Assembly (NCBI GenBank): GCA_035317605.1
Contig: DATHGT010000132.1
Coordinates: 1 to 23,273 of the forward strand
DNA: 23,273 nt
DNA from: DATHGT01 sp035317605
GTDB taxonomy: Bacteria; Methylomirabilota; Methylomirabilia; Rokubacteriales; CSP1-6
Reading direction: 5' to 3'
Below the pieces are notes generated by a model, which did no database searches, was not told where the DNA came from, and saw nothing but the letters and a program-made list of their open reading frames with translations. The translations under genes and the position numbers were made by a program. This document shows, in pieces, positions 6,443 through 13,532 of the stretch. How positions within the stretch are numbered: position 1 is the stretch's first letter; each line of letters begins with the position of its first letter.

Positions 6443-8815
6443 ATGAACAGCTTCGGCATCGGTCAACCCGTGCGCCGCGTGGAGGATCGACGGTTCCTCA
6501 CCGGGCGCGCGCGCTACGTCGACGACGTCGATCTCCCTCGCCAGGTTCACGGCGCGCTCGTGCTCTCGCCCCACGCCCACGCGCGGATCCGCGGCATCGA
6601 CGTCTCGCGAGCGCTGGCCGCGCCCGGGGTCATGTGCGTGCTGACCGGCGCCGACGCGGTGCGGGAGAAGCTCGGCGGCCTGCCACCGAACGCGATGCCG
6701 GAGGACATGGGCGGTCCCAAGGGCTATCGCACGCTTCGTCCGCTGCTCGTCGCGGACACCGTGCGCCACGTCGGCGACCGGGTGGCCTTCGTGGTCGCGG
6801 AGACCGCGGCCGCGGCACGGGACGCCGCCGCCCTGGTGGACGTGGACTACGAGCCGCTGCCCGCCGCGGTCACCGTCGACGACGCCGCGCGCGACGGCGC
6901 GCCGAAGATCTGGCCGGAATGGACCGGCAACGTCTGCTTCACGCTTGCCATGGGCAACAAGGAGGCGACCGACGCCGCCTTCGCGGGGGCCCGCCACGTG
7001 GTGTCCGTCTCCGTGGTGAACAATCGGTTGGCGGCCAACGCGCTCGAGCCGCGGGGCGCCATCGGCCACTACGACCCGTCGGACGACGGCTACACGCTGT
7101 ACACGAGTACGCAGAACCCCCACGGCGTGCGCTCGATGCTGGCCCAGGCGGTGTTTCGCCTGCCCGAGACCAAGCTCCGCGTGATCGCCCACGACGTCGG
7201 CGGCGGCTTCGGGATGAAGGGCGACACCTATCCCGAGGAGGCGCTGGTGCTGTGGGCCTCGCGGCGCGTGGGCCGTCCGGTGAAGTGGATCCAGACGCGC
7301 TCGGAGGCCCTGGCCAACGACGACCAGGGGCGCGATCAAACAGTCCGCGGCGAGATGGCCCTCGACGCCGACGGCAAGGTCCTGGCGATCCGCGCCCAGG
7401 CCCGGCACGCGCTGGGCGCCTACGTGGTCGGGGCGGCCATCGTCCCGGTGATCTATTCGCTCAAGTGCATTCCCAGCGCGTACACCGTGCCCGCCGTCCA
7501 CGTGACGAGCCAGGCCGTGTTCACCAACGCGGCGCCGACGGGTCCGTACCGCGGGGCCGGCCGCCCCGAAGCCGTCTATCTCACCGAGCGGCTGCTCGAC
7601 CGCGCCGCCGCCGTGCTCGGGATCGATTCCATCGAGATCCGGCGCCGCAACCTGATCGCGCCGGACGCGATGCCGTACCGGACGCCCACCGGGTTCGTCT
7701 ACGACAGCGGGGAGTTCGCGGTCACCCTCGATCGGTGTCTCGAGCTGGCCGACGTCGGGGGCTTCGCGGCCCGGCGCGCGGACAGCGAGCGCCGTGGCCG
7801 GCGCCGCGGGCGCGCGCTGACCTACTACATCGAGGACTGCGGGGTGTTCAACGATCGGATGGAGCTGCGCTTCGATCCGAGCGGCAACGTGACGATCGTC
7901 GCCGGGACGTTCTCGCACGGCCAGGGCCACGCGACGACGTACGCCCAGATGGTCTCCGACTGGCTCGGCGTGCCGTTCGAGAACATCAGGCTCGTCCAGG
8001 GCGACACCAGTCAGGTCTCGTTCGGTCGCGGCACCTACGCCTCGCGCAGCAGCATGATCGGCGGCTCCGCGCTCAAGGCCGCGGCCGACGGCATCGTGGA
8101 AAAGGCCCGCCCGCTGGCCGCCCACCTCATGGAAGCCGCACCCGTCGACGTGGCCTTCGAGGACGGAAAATTCCGGGTGGTCGGCACCGATCGCACGATG
8201 CCGCTGGCCGACGTGGCGCGCGCGTTCTATCGACCGGTCGGGCTGCCCAAGCAGTTCGGCATCGGGCTCGAGGCCAGCGGCGCGTGGTCGGCCGATCTCC
8301 AGAACTTCCCGAACGGCGCCCACGTCTGCGAAGTCGAGGTGGATCCGGAGACCGGCCGCGTCGTGCTCGATCGCTACGTCGTGGTCGACGACGTGGGCAA
8401 GGTGATCAACCCGCTCATCTGCGAGGGACAGATCCAGGGAGGCCTGGCTCAGGGGATCGGGCAGGCGCTGTTCGAGCACGTGGCCTACGACCGGGAGTCG
8501 GGACAGCTCCTGTCCGCGACGCTCGCCGACTACGCGATGCCGCGGGCCGACGACTTCCCCGAGTTCGAGGCCGATTTCCACGAGGTCCCGTGCCGGACCA
8601 ACCCCATCGGGGTGAAGGGCATCGGCGAAGCCGGCTCGGTCGGCGCCCCGCCCACCGTGATCAACGCGATCCTCGACGCGCTCCGTCCCCTGGGCGTCGA
8701 GCACGTCGACATGCCGGCCACGCCGGCTCACATCTGGGATAGTCTGCGACACGCGCAGACGGCTCGAGGCGAGAGAGCCTCAGGGCCGAGCGTCGAGAAA
8801 GGACAGAGCTCATGA
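6443..8815 (+). CDS. Xanthine dehydrogenase/CoxL-type molybdopterin-binding large subunit
   Basis: This 790-residue protein belongs to the molybdenum hydroxylase large-subunit family (xanthine dehydrogenase, aldehyde oxidase, CO dehydrogenase form II). The N-terminal hammerhead domain (about 10-150) begins IGQPVRRVEDRRFLTGRARYVDDV. Cofactor motifs are VGGGFGMKG (252-260), GPYRGAGRPEA (367-377), HGQGHATTYAQM and GVKGIGEAGSVG, with catalytic Glu729. The YRGAGR loop marks it as the form II type rather than true CO dehydrogenase (form I has a Cys-containing loop). It hydroxylates an unknown aldehyde, purine or heterocycle using the MCD or MPT cofactor. The partner FAD and 2Fe-2S subunits are not in the window. 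AGAGGGG lies upstream of the ATG. It overlaps the next gene by 4 bp. Confidence 0.92.
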   Translation: MNSFGIGQPVRRVEDRRFLTGRARYVDDVDLPRQVHGALVLSPHAHARIRGIDVSRALAAPGVMCVLTGADAVREKLGGLPPNAMPEDMGGPKGYRTLRPLLVADTVRHVGDRVAFVVAETAAAARDAAALVDVDYEPLPAAVTVDDAARDGAPKIWPEWTGNVCFTLAMGNKEATDAAFAGARHVVSVSVVNNRLAANALEPRGAIGHYDPSDDGYTLYTSTQNPHGVRSMLAQAVFRLPETKLRVIAHDVGGGFGMKGDTYPEEALVLWASRRVGRPVKWIQTRSEALANDDQGRDQTVRGEMALDADGKVLAIRAQARHALGAYVVGAAIVPVIYSLKCIPSAYTVPAVHVTSQAVFTNAAPTGPYRGAGRPEAVYLTERLLDRAAAVLGIDSIEIRRRNLIAPDAMPYRTPTGFVYDSGEFAVTLDRCLELADVGGFAARRADSERRGRRRGRALTYYIEDCGVFNDRMELRFDPSGNVTIVAGTFSHGQGHATTYAQMVSDWLGVPFENIRLVQGDTSQVSFGRGTYASRSSMIGGSALKAAADGIVEKARPLAAHLMEAAPVDVAFEDGKFRVVGTDRTMPLADVARAFYRPVGLPKQFGIGLEASGAWSADLQNFPNGAHVCEVEVDPETGRVVLDRYVVVDDVGKVINPLICEGQIQGGLAQGIGQALFEHVAYDRESGQLLSATLADYAMPRADDFPEFEADFHEVPCRTNPIGVKGIGEAGSVGAPPTVINAILDALRPLGVEHVDMPATPAHIWDSLRHAQTARGERASGPSVEKGQSS

Positions 8816-9594
8816 GTGTTCGCTTGCGGATGACGTTCATCGCGCTGCTCCTGCTGACGGTGACGCCGGCGTCGGCGCTGGCCACGTGTTACGACGTGGC
8901 CGGACTTCCCGAGGCGGCCTCGCTCACCCTGATCGCGGGCACCACGACGGTGCAGGGGCCGGTCCCGGCGGTGGGCGAGGTGCAGGGCCTGTGTGGCCTC
9001 GGTCAACCCGACGCCGCGATGCAGGGGAGCGGGATCTTCGATGCGAACGGAGCCCTGCGACTGGGCATCAAGATCCTGGCGGCACGTCCGGGATGCAGCG
9101 GGGCCGAGGGCGAGGTCGTCCTGACGACGCAGTTCTTCAGCACGGGCACCGGGCAGATCCGGTGGCCGGAGGGATCCGTGGCCAACGTCACGCTGACGCT
9201 CGACCAACAGGGCCATGCCTGTCAGCCCAGGAACCCGCGCCCCGGCATCTGCGTGGGCAACGACACCACGCTATGCCTGCTCCAGAACCGCTTCCGGGTC
9301 GTGGCCAACATCTCGACCGGCAACCAGACCCTCCCCGGCCAGGCCCGGAACATCGGCACCGAATCGGGAGGCTTCTCCCGCTTCGGAACCTCGAACGTCG
9401 AGGTGCTCGTCAAGGTCCTCGACAGCCGAGCGTTGAACGCGTTCTACTGGGTGGTGGTCACGCCGTCGACGAATGTGGGATACACCGTGACCGTGACGGA
9501 CACTCAGACCGGCCGGGTCAAGACGTACTCGAGCCCGGTCACCAACTTCCCGCCGCCGGTGTTCGACACCATCGCCTTCTCGGCCGTTCCTTGA
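8812..9594 (+). CDS. Secreted six-cysteine protein, paralogue 1
   Basis: This 260-residue protein has a signal peptide (MTFIALLLLTVTPASALA). The mature part has six Cys in positions shared with the next gene (CYD, LCGLG, GCSG, ACQPR, GIC, LCLLQ), suggesting disulfides. The second half (TTLCLLQNRFRVVANISTG ... NVEVLVKVLDSRALNAFYWVVVTPSTNVGYTVTVTDTQTGRVKTYSSP ... DTIAFS) resembles an unnamed C-terminal beta domain that I recall from many exported proteins of actinobacteria, myxobacteria and acidobacteria, usually written as NRF-V ... VEV-VKVLDG-ALN--FWV ... VTDT-TG--K-Y-NP. The function is unknown. The start overlaps the molybdo-hydroxylase stop by ATGA, and GAAAGGA lies upstream, so it may be co-transcribed with that gene. 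Confidence 0.82.
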   Translation: MSVRLRMTFIALLLLTVTPASALATCYDVAGLPEAASLTLIAGTTTVQGPVPAVGEVQGLCGLGQPDAAMQGSGIFDANGALRLGIKILAARPGCSGAEGEVVLTTQFFSTGTGQIRWPEGSVANVTLTLDQQGHACQPRNPRPGICVGNDTTLCLLQNRFRVVANISTGNQTLPGQARNIGTESGGFSRFGTSNVEVLVKVLDSRALNAFYWVVVTPSTNVGYTVTVTDTQTGRVKTYSSPVTNFPPPVFDTIAFSAVP

Positions 9595-9664
9595 GTCGGG
9601 CTCGCGTTCCGACCGTACGGCAACCGTCGCGAGCGTGCACGAATACGACGAAAGGAACGGTGAT

Positions 9665-10447
9665 ATGAGAGTTCGCATGCGGATGACACTGGTCGCGCTG
9701 GTCCTGTTCGCGTGGACGCCGGGTCTGGCCATGGCCGTGTGCTACGACCTGATCGGTCTGCCCGAGGCCGCGTCGCTCAACGTCGTCCTGGTCGAGGCGC
9801 CGCCAGGACCGCTTCCACTGGTGGGCGACGCTCAAGGCATCTGCGGGATCGGCGAGCGCGCGGTGACGGTGCACGGCACCGCGCTCGTTGGCGCCAACGG
9901 ATCGGCCCGAGTCGGGCTCCAGCTCCTGACCCAGCGGCCGGGATGCAGTGGCGGCGACGCGGAGATCGTGCTGAATCCACCGTACCTGTCGGGCACTGGC
10001 CAGGTCCGCTCGTCCGAGGGGTCAGTGGCGAACGTGACCGTGACGTTCGATCCCACGGGCCAGGCCTGCCAGCCCCGCATCCCGCGCCCGACCACGTGCA
10101 TCCCCAACTCCACTATGATCTGTCTGCTCCAGCGGCGCTTCATCGTCACGGCCACCGCCGCGATCGGCGGATTTGGTGTGATCACACCGGGCCAGGCCGG
10201 GGAGGACAGCAGCGAAGCCGGGTTTTTCTCGTTCTCCGCGGCGAAGAACGCCGAGGTCATCGTGAAGGTGCTCGACGGCCGGGCGCTGAACAACTTCTAC
10301 TGGGTGGTCGTGACCCCGACGACGACCGTCTCCTACACGGTGACCGTGAGCGACACCCTGAACGGCCGCATCAAGTCGTACACGAATCCGGTCGGCGCGC
10401 AATCGGCGACGATCATCGACACGACGGCCTTCTCGGCATCTCCCTGA
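9665..10447 (+). CDS. Secreted six-cysteine protein, paralogue 2
   Basis: This is a tandem paralogue of the preceding gene with the same length (260 residues). It shares the same signal peptide layout (MTLVALVLFAWTPGLAMA), the CYD-GLPEAASL mature start, six matching Cys, SSEGSVANVTVTFDPTGQACQPR, and the C-terminal VIVKVLDGRALNNFYWVVVTPTTTVSYTVTVSDT block. By eye about half of the residues are identical. I chose ATG 9665, preceded by AAAGGAA, instead of an upstream GTG at 9635, because this start gives a normal signal peptide and equal length with the paralogue. The 70-bp gap to paralogue 1 has no clear terminator. The stop is 1 nt from the stop of the convergent methyltransferase gene. The function is unknown; an exported, disulfide-stabilised beta protein is what can be said. 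Confidence 0.82.
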   Translation: MRVRMRMTLVALVLFAWTPGLAMAVCYDLIGLPEAASLNVVLVEAPPGPLPLVGDAQGICGIGERAVTVHGTALVGANGSARVGLQLLTQRPGCSGGDAEIVLNPPYLSGTGQVRSSEGSVANVTVTFDPTGQACQPRIPRPTTCIPNSTMICLLQRRFIVTATAAIGGFGVITPGQAGEDSSEAGFFSFSAAKNAEVIVKVLDGRALNNFYWVVVTPTTTVSYTVTVSDTLNGRIKSYTNPVGAQSATIIDTTAFSASP

Positions 10448-10448
10448 G

Positions 10449-11282
10449 TCAGCCCGGTTTCCGGCCGAGCGCCTCGAAGTGGGTGAACGCCCACGCGGCG
10501 TCGGGGTGGACGGCCCACGCGCGAAACGCCTGGGCCATCGCCTCGACGTCGGCCCGCGTCGCGTAGCCGTACTCGATCATGCGCGCCCCCATCGGCGAGT
10601 CGAGCAGGCGCTGGGCGTACGACTCGCCCCACTCGAGGGTGTCGACGGGCGTCGTGTAGCACCAGACGGCGGCGGTCACGCGCACGTCGACGACGCCGGC
10701 GGCGTTGAAGAGCGCGCGGAGCCGGCGCCCCATTGCGGGCTCGCCGCCGTTGCGGTACCAGGTTTTGAGATGGATTTCCACGAAGCGGTCCATCCACGGG
10801 TCGTCGGGCCAGTAGACGACGGTCTCCCAGTCGATGTCGCGGATGGCGAGCCAACCGCCCGGCCGCAGGACCCGCAGCATCTCGCGCAGGGCCGCCTCGC
10901 GCTCGCGCAGGTGCTGGAGCACCTGGTGGGCGTAGGCGACGTCGAACGACGCGTCCGCGAACGGCAGCGCGTACACGCTGGCTTCTTCGTAGCGGAGGTT
11001 GTCGAGCCCGCGCTCGGCGGCGTCCCGGCGCGCCGCCTCCAGCGTGTCCTGCGAGAGATCGACGCCGACGACTTCTCCGGGCGCCGCGCGCTCGGCCAGA
11101 CCGCGCGTGATGCTGCCCGGGCCGCAGCCGACGTCGAGCACGCGCATGCCCTTGCGTAGCTCCGGCAACAGGAACGCCGCCGCCTCCTCCGCCGTTCGCT
11201 GCGCGTGCTGGCGCACCGTCGCCGGCGCGTGCCCATGCGTGTACGTCTCGTGTCTCACCGGCTCGTCGCTCATCCCGCGCAT
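10449..11282 (-). CDS. Class I SAM-dependent methyltransferase (methyltransferase type 11)
   Basis: This 277-residue protein has the Rossmann methyltransferase signature: motif I VLDVGCGPGSITRGLA (residues 48-63), VVGVDLS (71-77) with the acidic ribose-binding residue, LPFADASFDVAYAHQVLQHL (106-125) and LREMLRVLRPGGWLAIRDID. This arrangement is common in UbiE-like and small-molecule methyltransferases; the substrate cannot be deduced. Start choice is uncertain. ATG 11282 has a GAGGTGG sequence 8 nt upstream. ATG 11273 (MSDEPVRHETYTHG) and ATG 11309 are alternatives. The frame upstream of 11309 runs into the amidohydrolase gene and is not real. It is divergent from the amidohydrolase and convergent with paralogue 2. 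Confidence 0.87.
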   Translation of the reverse strand: MRGMSDEPVRHETYTHGHAPATVRQHAQRTAEEAAAFLLPELRKGMRVLDVGCGPGSITRGLAERAAPGEVVGVDLSQDTLEAARRDAAERGLDNLRYEEASVYALPFADASFDVAYAHQVLQHLREREAALREMLRVLRPGGWLAIRDIDWETVVYWPDDPWMDRFVEIHLKTWYRNGGEPAMGRRLRALFNAAGVVDVRVTAAVWCYTTPVDTLEWGESYAQRLLDSPMGARMIEYGYATRADVEAMAQAFRAWAVHPDAAWAFTHFEALGRKPG

Positions 11283-11327
11283 GATACGCGCCACCTCTTC
11301 TGATAGCATCACGGGCGATTCGTGATA

Positions 11328-11370
11328 CGCGTCGGGGGGGTATGGGGGGAGCCGTAGGGGTCCCCCATCT
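11328..11370 (+). repeat. 43-bp G-rich hairpin element, copy 1
   Basis: It begins CGCGTC followed by seven G and TATGG, and contains ATGGGGGG ... CCCCCAT arms around a GCCGTAGGGG-containing loop. It is identical except for one base to 13453-13495. It ends 18 nt before the amidohydrolase ATG, just upstream of the AAAGGAG SD. The one difference changes a G-C pair into a G-T (G-U in RNA) pair, so the hairpin is kept. Confidence 0.75.
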
Positions 11371-11388
11371 TCAACAAAAGGAGCACGC

Positions 11389-12543
11389 ATGAAGAACGGG
11401 TTCCGGGTCATGGACAGCGACCTGCACACGATGGAGCCGGACGGGCTCTGGGAGCGATACCTCGACGAGCCGTTCAAGAAGTTCGCGCCCACGTTCACGC
11501 GGCCGGCCGAGGGCCCGACCAACCAGCCGATCATCGGCGTCGGCAAGGTCGAGATCGGCGAGATGACCAAGCGGCTGCACACCGCGGTGGCCGGCAAGGA
11601 CCTCCAGCGCCGGGCCTTCGAGCGCCATCCCCACTACGCGGTCGCGCACGCGCGGGGGTACGACGCGCCCTCGCACGTCCAGGCGATGGACATCGAGGGC
11701 ATCGACGTGGCCGTCCTCTACGGCACCCGCGGCCGCCAGGTGCTCATGCACGACGAGCTGGATCCCGACGTCGCCGCCGCGCTGGCCCGCGCCCACAACA
11801 ACTGGACCCACGACTACTGCCAGCACGCGCCCCAGCGGCTGAAGTTCGCGGCCCAGGTGGCCTTTCACAACATCCCGGCGTCGATCGCCGAGGCCAAGCG
11901 GGCCGTGAGGGAGCTGGGCGCGGTGGCTGTCGTCGGCAACCCCAATCCGATCAACGGCCGCCACATCCACGATCCCGAGTTCGAGCCGCTGTGGAGCGCG
12001 ATCGAGGAGCTGGGGGTGCCGGTGGGATTTCACCCGACCGGACAGTCCTCGCTCCGCGACGACATCGCCCGCCGCTACCTCGACCATCCGAACGGACGCG
12101 TGATCGGCGTGGCCGGGCGCAATCCCGTGGAGCTGATGTTCGCGTTCGCCAGCCTGGCCGCGGGGGGCGTGCTCGAGCGTCACCCGCGGCTGCGCTGTGC
12201 CTTCCTCGAAGGCACCTGCGGCTGGCTCCCGTGGTGGCTCTGGCGGCTCGACGAGGCGTGGGAGAAGTTCGGGCCGGGCTCCGAGATCCAGATCAGCAAG
12301 CTGCCGAGTGAATACTTCTTCAGACAGTGCTTCGTGGCCACCGACGCCGACGAGAAAGTCCTGCATCAGGTCGTGGAGGCCATCGGCGACGACAACATCG
12401 TGGTGTCGACGGACTATCCGCACTCCGACGGGCTCTTCCCGCACGCGATCTCGGAGTTCGTGGGTCTGGAAGGGGTGGCCGAGAAGACGAAGGCGCGCAT
12501 CCTCTGGGACAACTGCGCGCGCCTCTACCACCTCGACGCGTAA
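11389..12543 (+). CDS. Amidohydrolase family 2 (ACMSD-like) metal-dependent hydrolase
   Basis: This 384-residue TIM-barrel protein belongs to the amidohydrolase-2 group that includes ACMSD and resorcylate-type decarboxylases. Metal-site candidates are Asp11/His13 in MDSDLHTMEP, His215 in VGFHPTG, and Asp342 in VVSTDYPHSDG. Glu274 in FLEGTCGWLPWWLWRLDE is part of a conserved barrel strand. Such enzymes hydrolyse or decarboxylate aromatic and related acids, often in catabolic clusters; the substrate here is unknown. There is no signal peptide. AAAGGAG lies 8 nt before the ATG, and the 43-bp hairpin element lies immediately before that. It ends convergently with a small membrane-protein gene, 15 bp away. 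Confidence 0.88.
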   Translation: MKNGFRVMDSDLHTMEPDGLWERYLDEPFKKFAPTFTRPAEGPTNQPIIGVGKVEIGEMTKRLHTAVAGKDLQRRAFERHPHYAVAHARGYDAPSHVQAMDIEGIDVAVLYGTRGRQVLMHDELDPDVAAALARAHNNWTHDYCQHAPQRLKFAAQVAFHNIPASIAEAKRAVRELGAVAVVGNPNPINGRHIHDPEFEPLWSAIEELGVPVGFHPTGQSSLRDDIARRYLDHPNGRVIGVAGRNPVELMFAFASLAAGGVLERHPRLRCAFLEGTCGWLPWWLWRLDEAWEKFGPGSEIQISKLPSEYFFRQCFVATDADEKVLHQVVEAIGDDNIVVSTDYPHSDGLFPHAISEFVGLEGVAEKTKARILWDNCARLYHLDA

Positions 12544-12558
12544 TCTAGGGCGTCGGAT

Positions 12559-12726
12559 TCAGGAGGCGCGCTTGATGTGGCCCGGCCTTCGGGCGGGGCG
12601 GTCGCGCTCGTGCTCGGAGGGAGCTCGGCCGTCGACCATGCCGGAGGCGACGAGGAACGCGATCACGCCGACGGCAAGGGCCACGCCGGCACCCAGCAGC
12701 CACAGCCACGGAAACGGCGCAAACAT
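12559..12726 (-). CDS. Small single-span membrane protein, 55 residues
   Basis: The minus strand encodes MFAPFPWLWLLGAGVALAVGVIAFLVASGMVDGRAP followed by a charged tail rich in Arg and His, ending at TGA (12559-12561). GGAGGG lies 5 nt before the ATG, a strong SD for this genome. One transmembrane helix spans about residues 6-29 with a short, positively charged C-terminus, suggesting an N-out/C-in orientation. I do not recognise a family. Hydrophobicity, SD strength and location in an otherwise empty gap support a real gene. It sits between the amidohydrolase (convergent) and the riboflavin kinase gene (same strand, 70 bp upstream), so it may be co-transcribed with the latter. Confidence 0.65.
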   Translation of the reverse strand: MFAPFPWLWLLGAGVALAVGVIAFLVASGMVDGRAPSEHERDRPARRPGHIKRAS

Positions 12727-12796
12727 ACCCACCCTCCTCGTTCGGTCGCGTTTATGACGAGGGATGAGGCCGTTTCGTTTCCGAGTGCGCGATGTT

Positions 12797-13192
12797 TCAG
12801 CCCCCCGAGGCGCGTATCTGTAACGACACCCGGTCTTCGTCGCGCAGATGGAGGACGCTCCGCAGGTGGACGGCCGCGACGACCTCGAGCCGGTCGTCGC
12901 CGTAACCCGTGACGTCGGGCACGATCACCGCGGTGTCCACGTCGGCGCCGATCAGGGCGGGGAAGAGCCGGGCGCCACAGGCCTCCGTCGGCGGCGGGGC
13001 CAGCACGAGGGCGGGACCGTCCTTGGCGTGTCGCCAGACGCTGACCGTGCGGGAATCCAGACGGAGGTTCAACGTCCCCGGGTAGGGCGCGAAGCCGATC
13101 AGCCGGTGCACGGCGTCTCGGACCCACGGCAGGCTCATGAAGTAGGCACCCTGGCCGAGCCCCGAGACCACCACGCCGTCGAGCGAGATCAC
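12797..13192 (-). CDS. Archaeal-type CTP-dependent riboflavin kinase (DUF120) homologue
   Basis: This 131-residue protein reads as a stand-alone RFK/DUF120 domain: VVSGLGQGAYFMSLP (nucleotide-binding G-x-G-x-G-A-Y at residues 9-22), then IGFAPYPGTLNLRL (32-45), where PGTLN supplies the Thr and Asn that hold Mg-nucleotide and flavin. The C-terminal strand region LEVVAAVHLRSVLHLRDEDRVSLQI is the family end signature. The archaeal enzyme (for example MJ0056, about 136 residues) phosphorylates riboflavin to FMN using CTP. Bacteria normally use the unrelated RibF. I chose GTG 13192 because homology begins there. The longer frame (ATG 13321) reads through the tandem repeats and is rejected. A TACAGT box 6 nt upstream and no SD suggest a leaderless transcript. 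Confidence 0.75.
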   Translation of the reverse strand: MISLDGVVVSGLGQGAYFMSLPWVRDAVHRLIGFAPYPGTLNLRLDSRTVSVWRHAKDGPALVLAPPPTEACGARLFPALIGADVDTAVIVPDVTGYGDDRLEVVAAVHLRSVLHLRDEDRVSLQIRASGG

Positions 13193-13198
13193 CCGCGT

Positions 13199-13204
13199 AC
13201 TGTA
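13199..13204 (-). promoter_or_regulatory. Possible -10 box giving a leaderless riboflavin-kinase mRNA
   Basis: On the minus strand TACAGT lies exactly 6 nt before the GTG start, so transcription would begin at or next to the start codon. There is no SD and no good -35; a short inverted repeat (CGCGGAC/GTCCGCG, 13221-13239) occupies the -35 region. Confidence 0.3.
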
Positions 13205-13262
13205 CGGCACCGGACGCCCACGCGGACGGCACGTCCGCGGGGACGGGAATCGGTGCGGAGAG

Positions 13263-13452
13263 CGCGTCCCCGGGGACCGCGCGACGGGGGTATGGGCGCG
13301 AGTGTCCGGCGACTGAGCCACGCGTCCCCGGGGACCGCGCGACGGGGGTATGGGCGCGAGTGTCCGGCGACTGGGCCACGCGGCCCCGGGGACCGCGCGT
13401 CGGGGTGTGGGCGCGAGTGTTCGGCGACTGGGCCACGCGTCCCCGGGGACCG
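13263..13452 (+). repeat. 58-bp tandem repeat array (three full copies plus a partial)
   Basis: Copies begin at 13263, 13321, 13379 and 13436 (steps of 58, 58 and 57 bp). Each unit contains CCCCGGGGACCGCGCG, a G-run with TATGGG (TGTGGG in copy 3), and GCGCGAGTGTCCGGCGACTG. The period is not a multiple of three, so it is unlikely to encode protein. The partial fourth copy runs directly into the 43-bp hairpin element, and the two share the CGCG-N-C-G-run-TATGGG part, so the array may have arisen by expansion of that element. Together with the flanks it fills the 340-bp gap between the riboflavin kinase and oxidoreductase genes. Confidence 0.85.
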
Positions 13453-13495
13453 CGCGTCGGGGGGGTATGGGGGGAGCCGTAGGGGCCCCCCATCT
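13453..13495 (+). repeat. 43-bp G-rich hairpin element, copy 2
   Basis: It differs from 11328-11370 by a single T-to-C change. Its arms ATGGGGGG and CCCCCCAT pair perfectly around an 11-nt loop (AGCCGTAGGGG). It ends 37 nt before the oxidoreductase ATG and 8 nt before a TATACT box. Confidence 0.75.
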
Positions 13496-13503
13496 CGAAC
13501 GGT

Positions 13504-13509
13504 TATACT
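13504..13509 (+). promoter_or_regulatory. Probable -10 box for the molybdopterin oxidoreductase gene
   Basis: TATACT stands out in GC-rich surroundings, 23 bp before the ATG, with GGGAGAGGG as SD between. The -35 position falls inside the 43-bp hairpin element and has no consensus match, so an activator or alternative sigma factor is possible. Confidence 0.45.
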
Positions 13510-13532
13510 CGCCTCACGGGAGAGGGCCAGGC

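Noticed and set aside
6359..8752. A 797-residue minus-strand frame opposite the molybdo-hydroxylase
   Set aside because: Same antisense composition bias and no motifs; the plus strand encodes a full hydroxylase subunit.
13263..13495. CRISPR array
   Set aside because: Units are contiguous with no distinct spacers, copies are few, and no cas genes are nearby.
13350..13532. N-terminal extension of the oxidoreductase through the repeats
   Set aside because: It would translate the 58-bp tandem repeats, whose period is not codon-compatible, and the SD, the -10 box and the Cys motif spacing all support ATG 13533.
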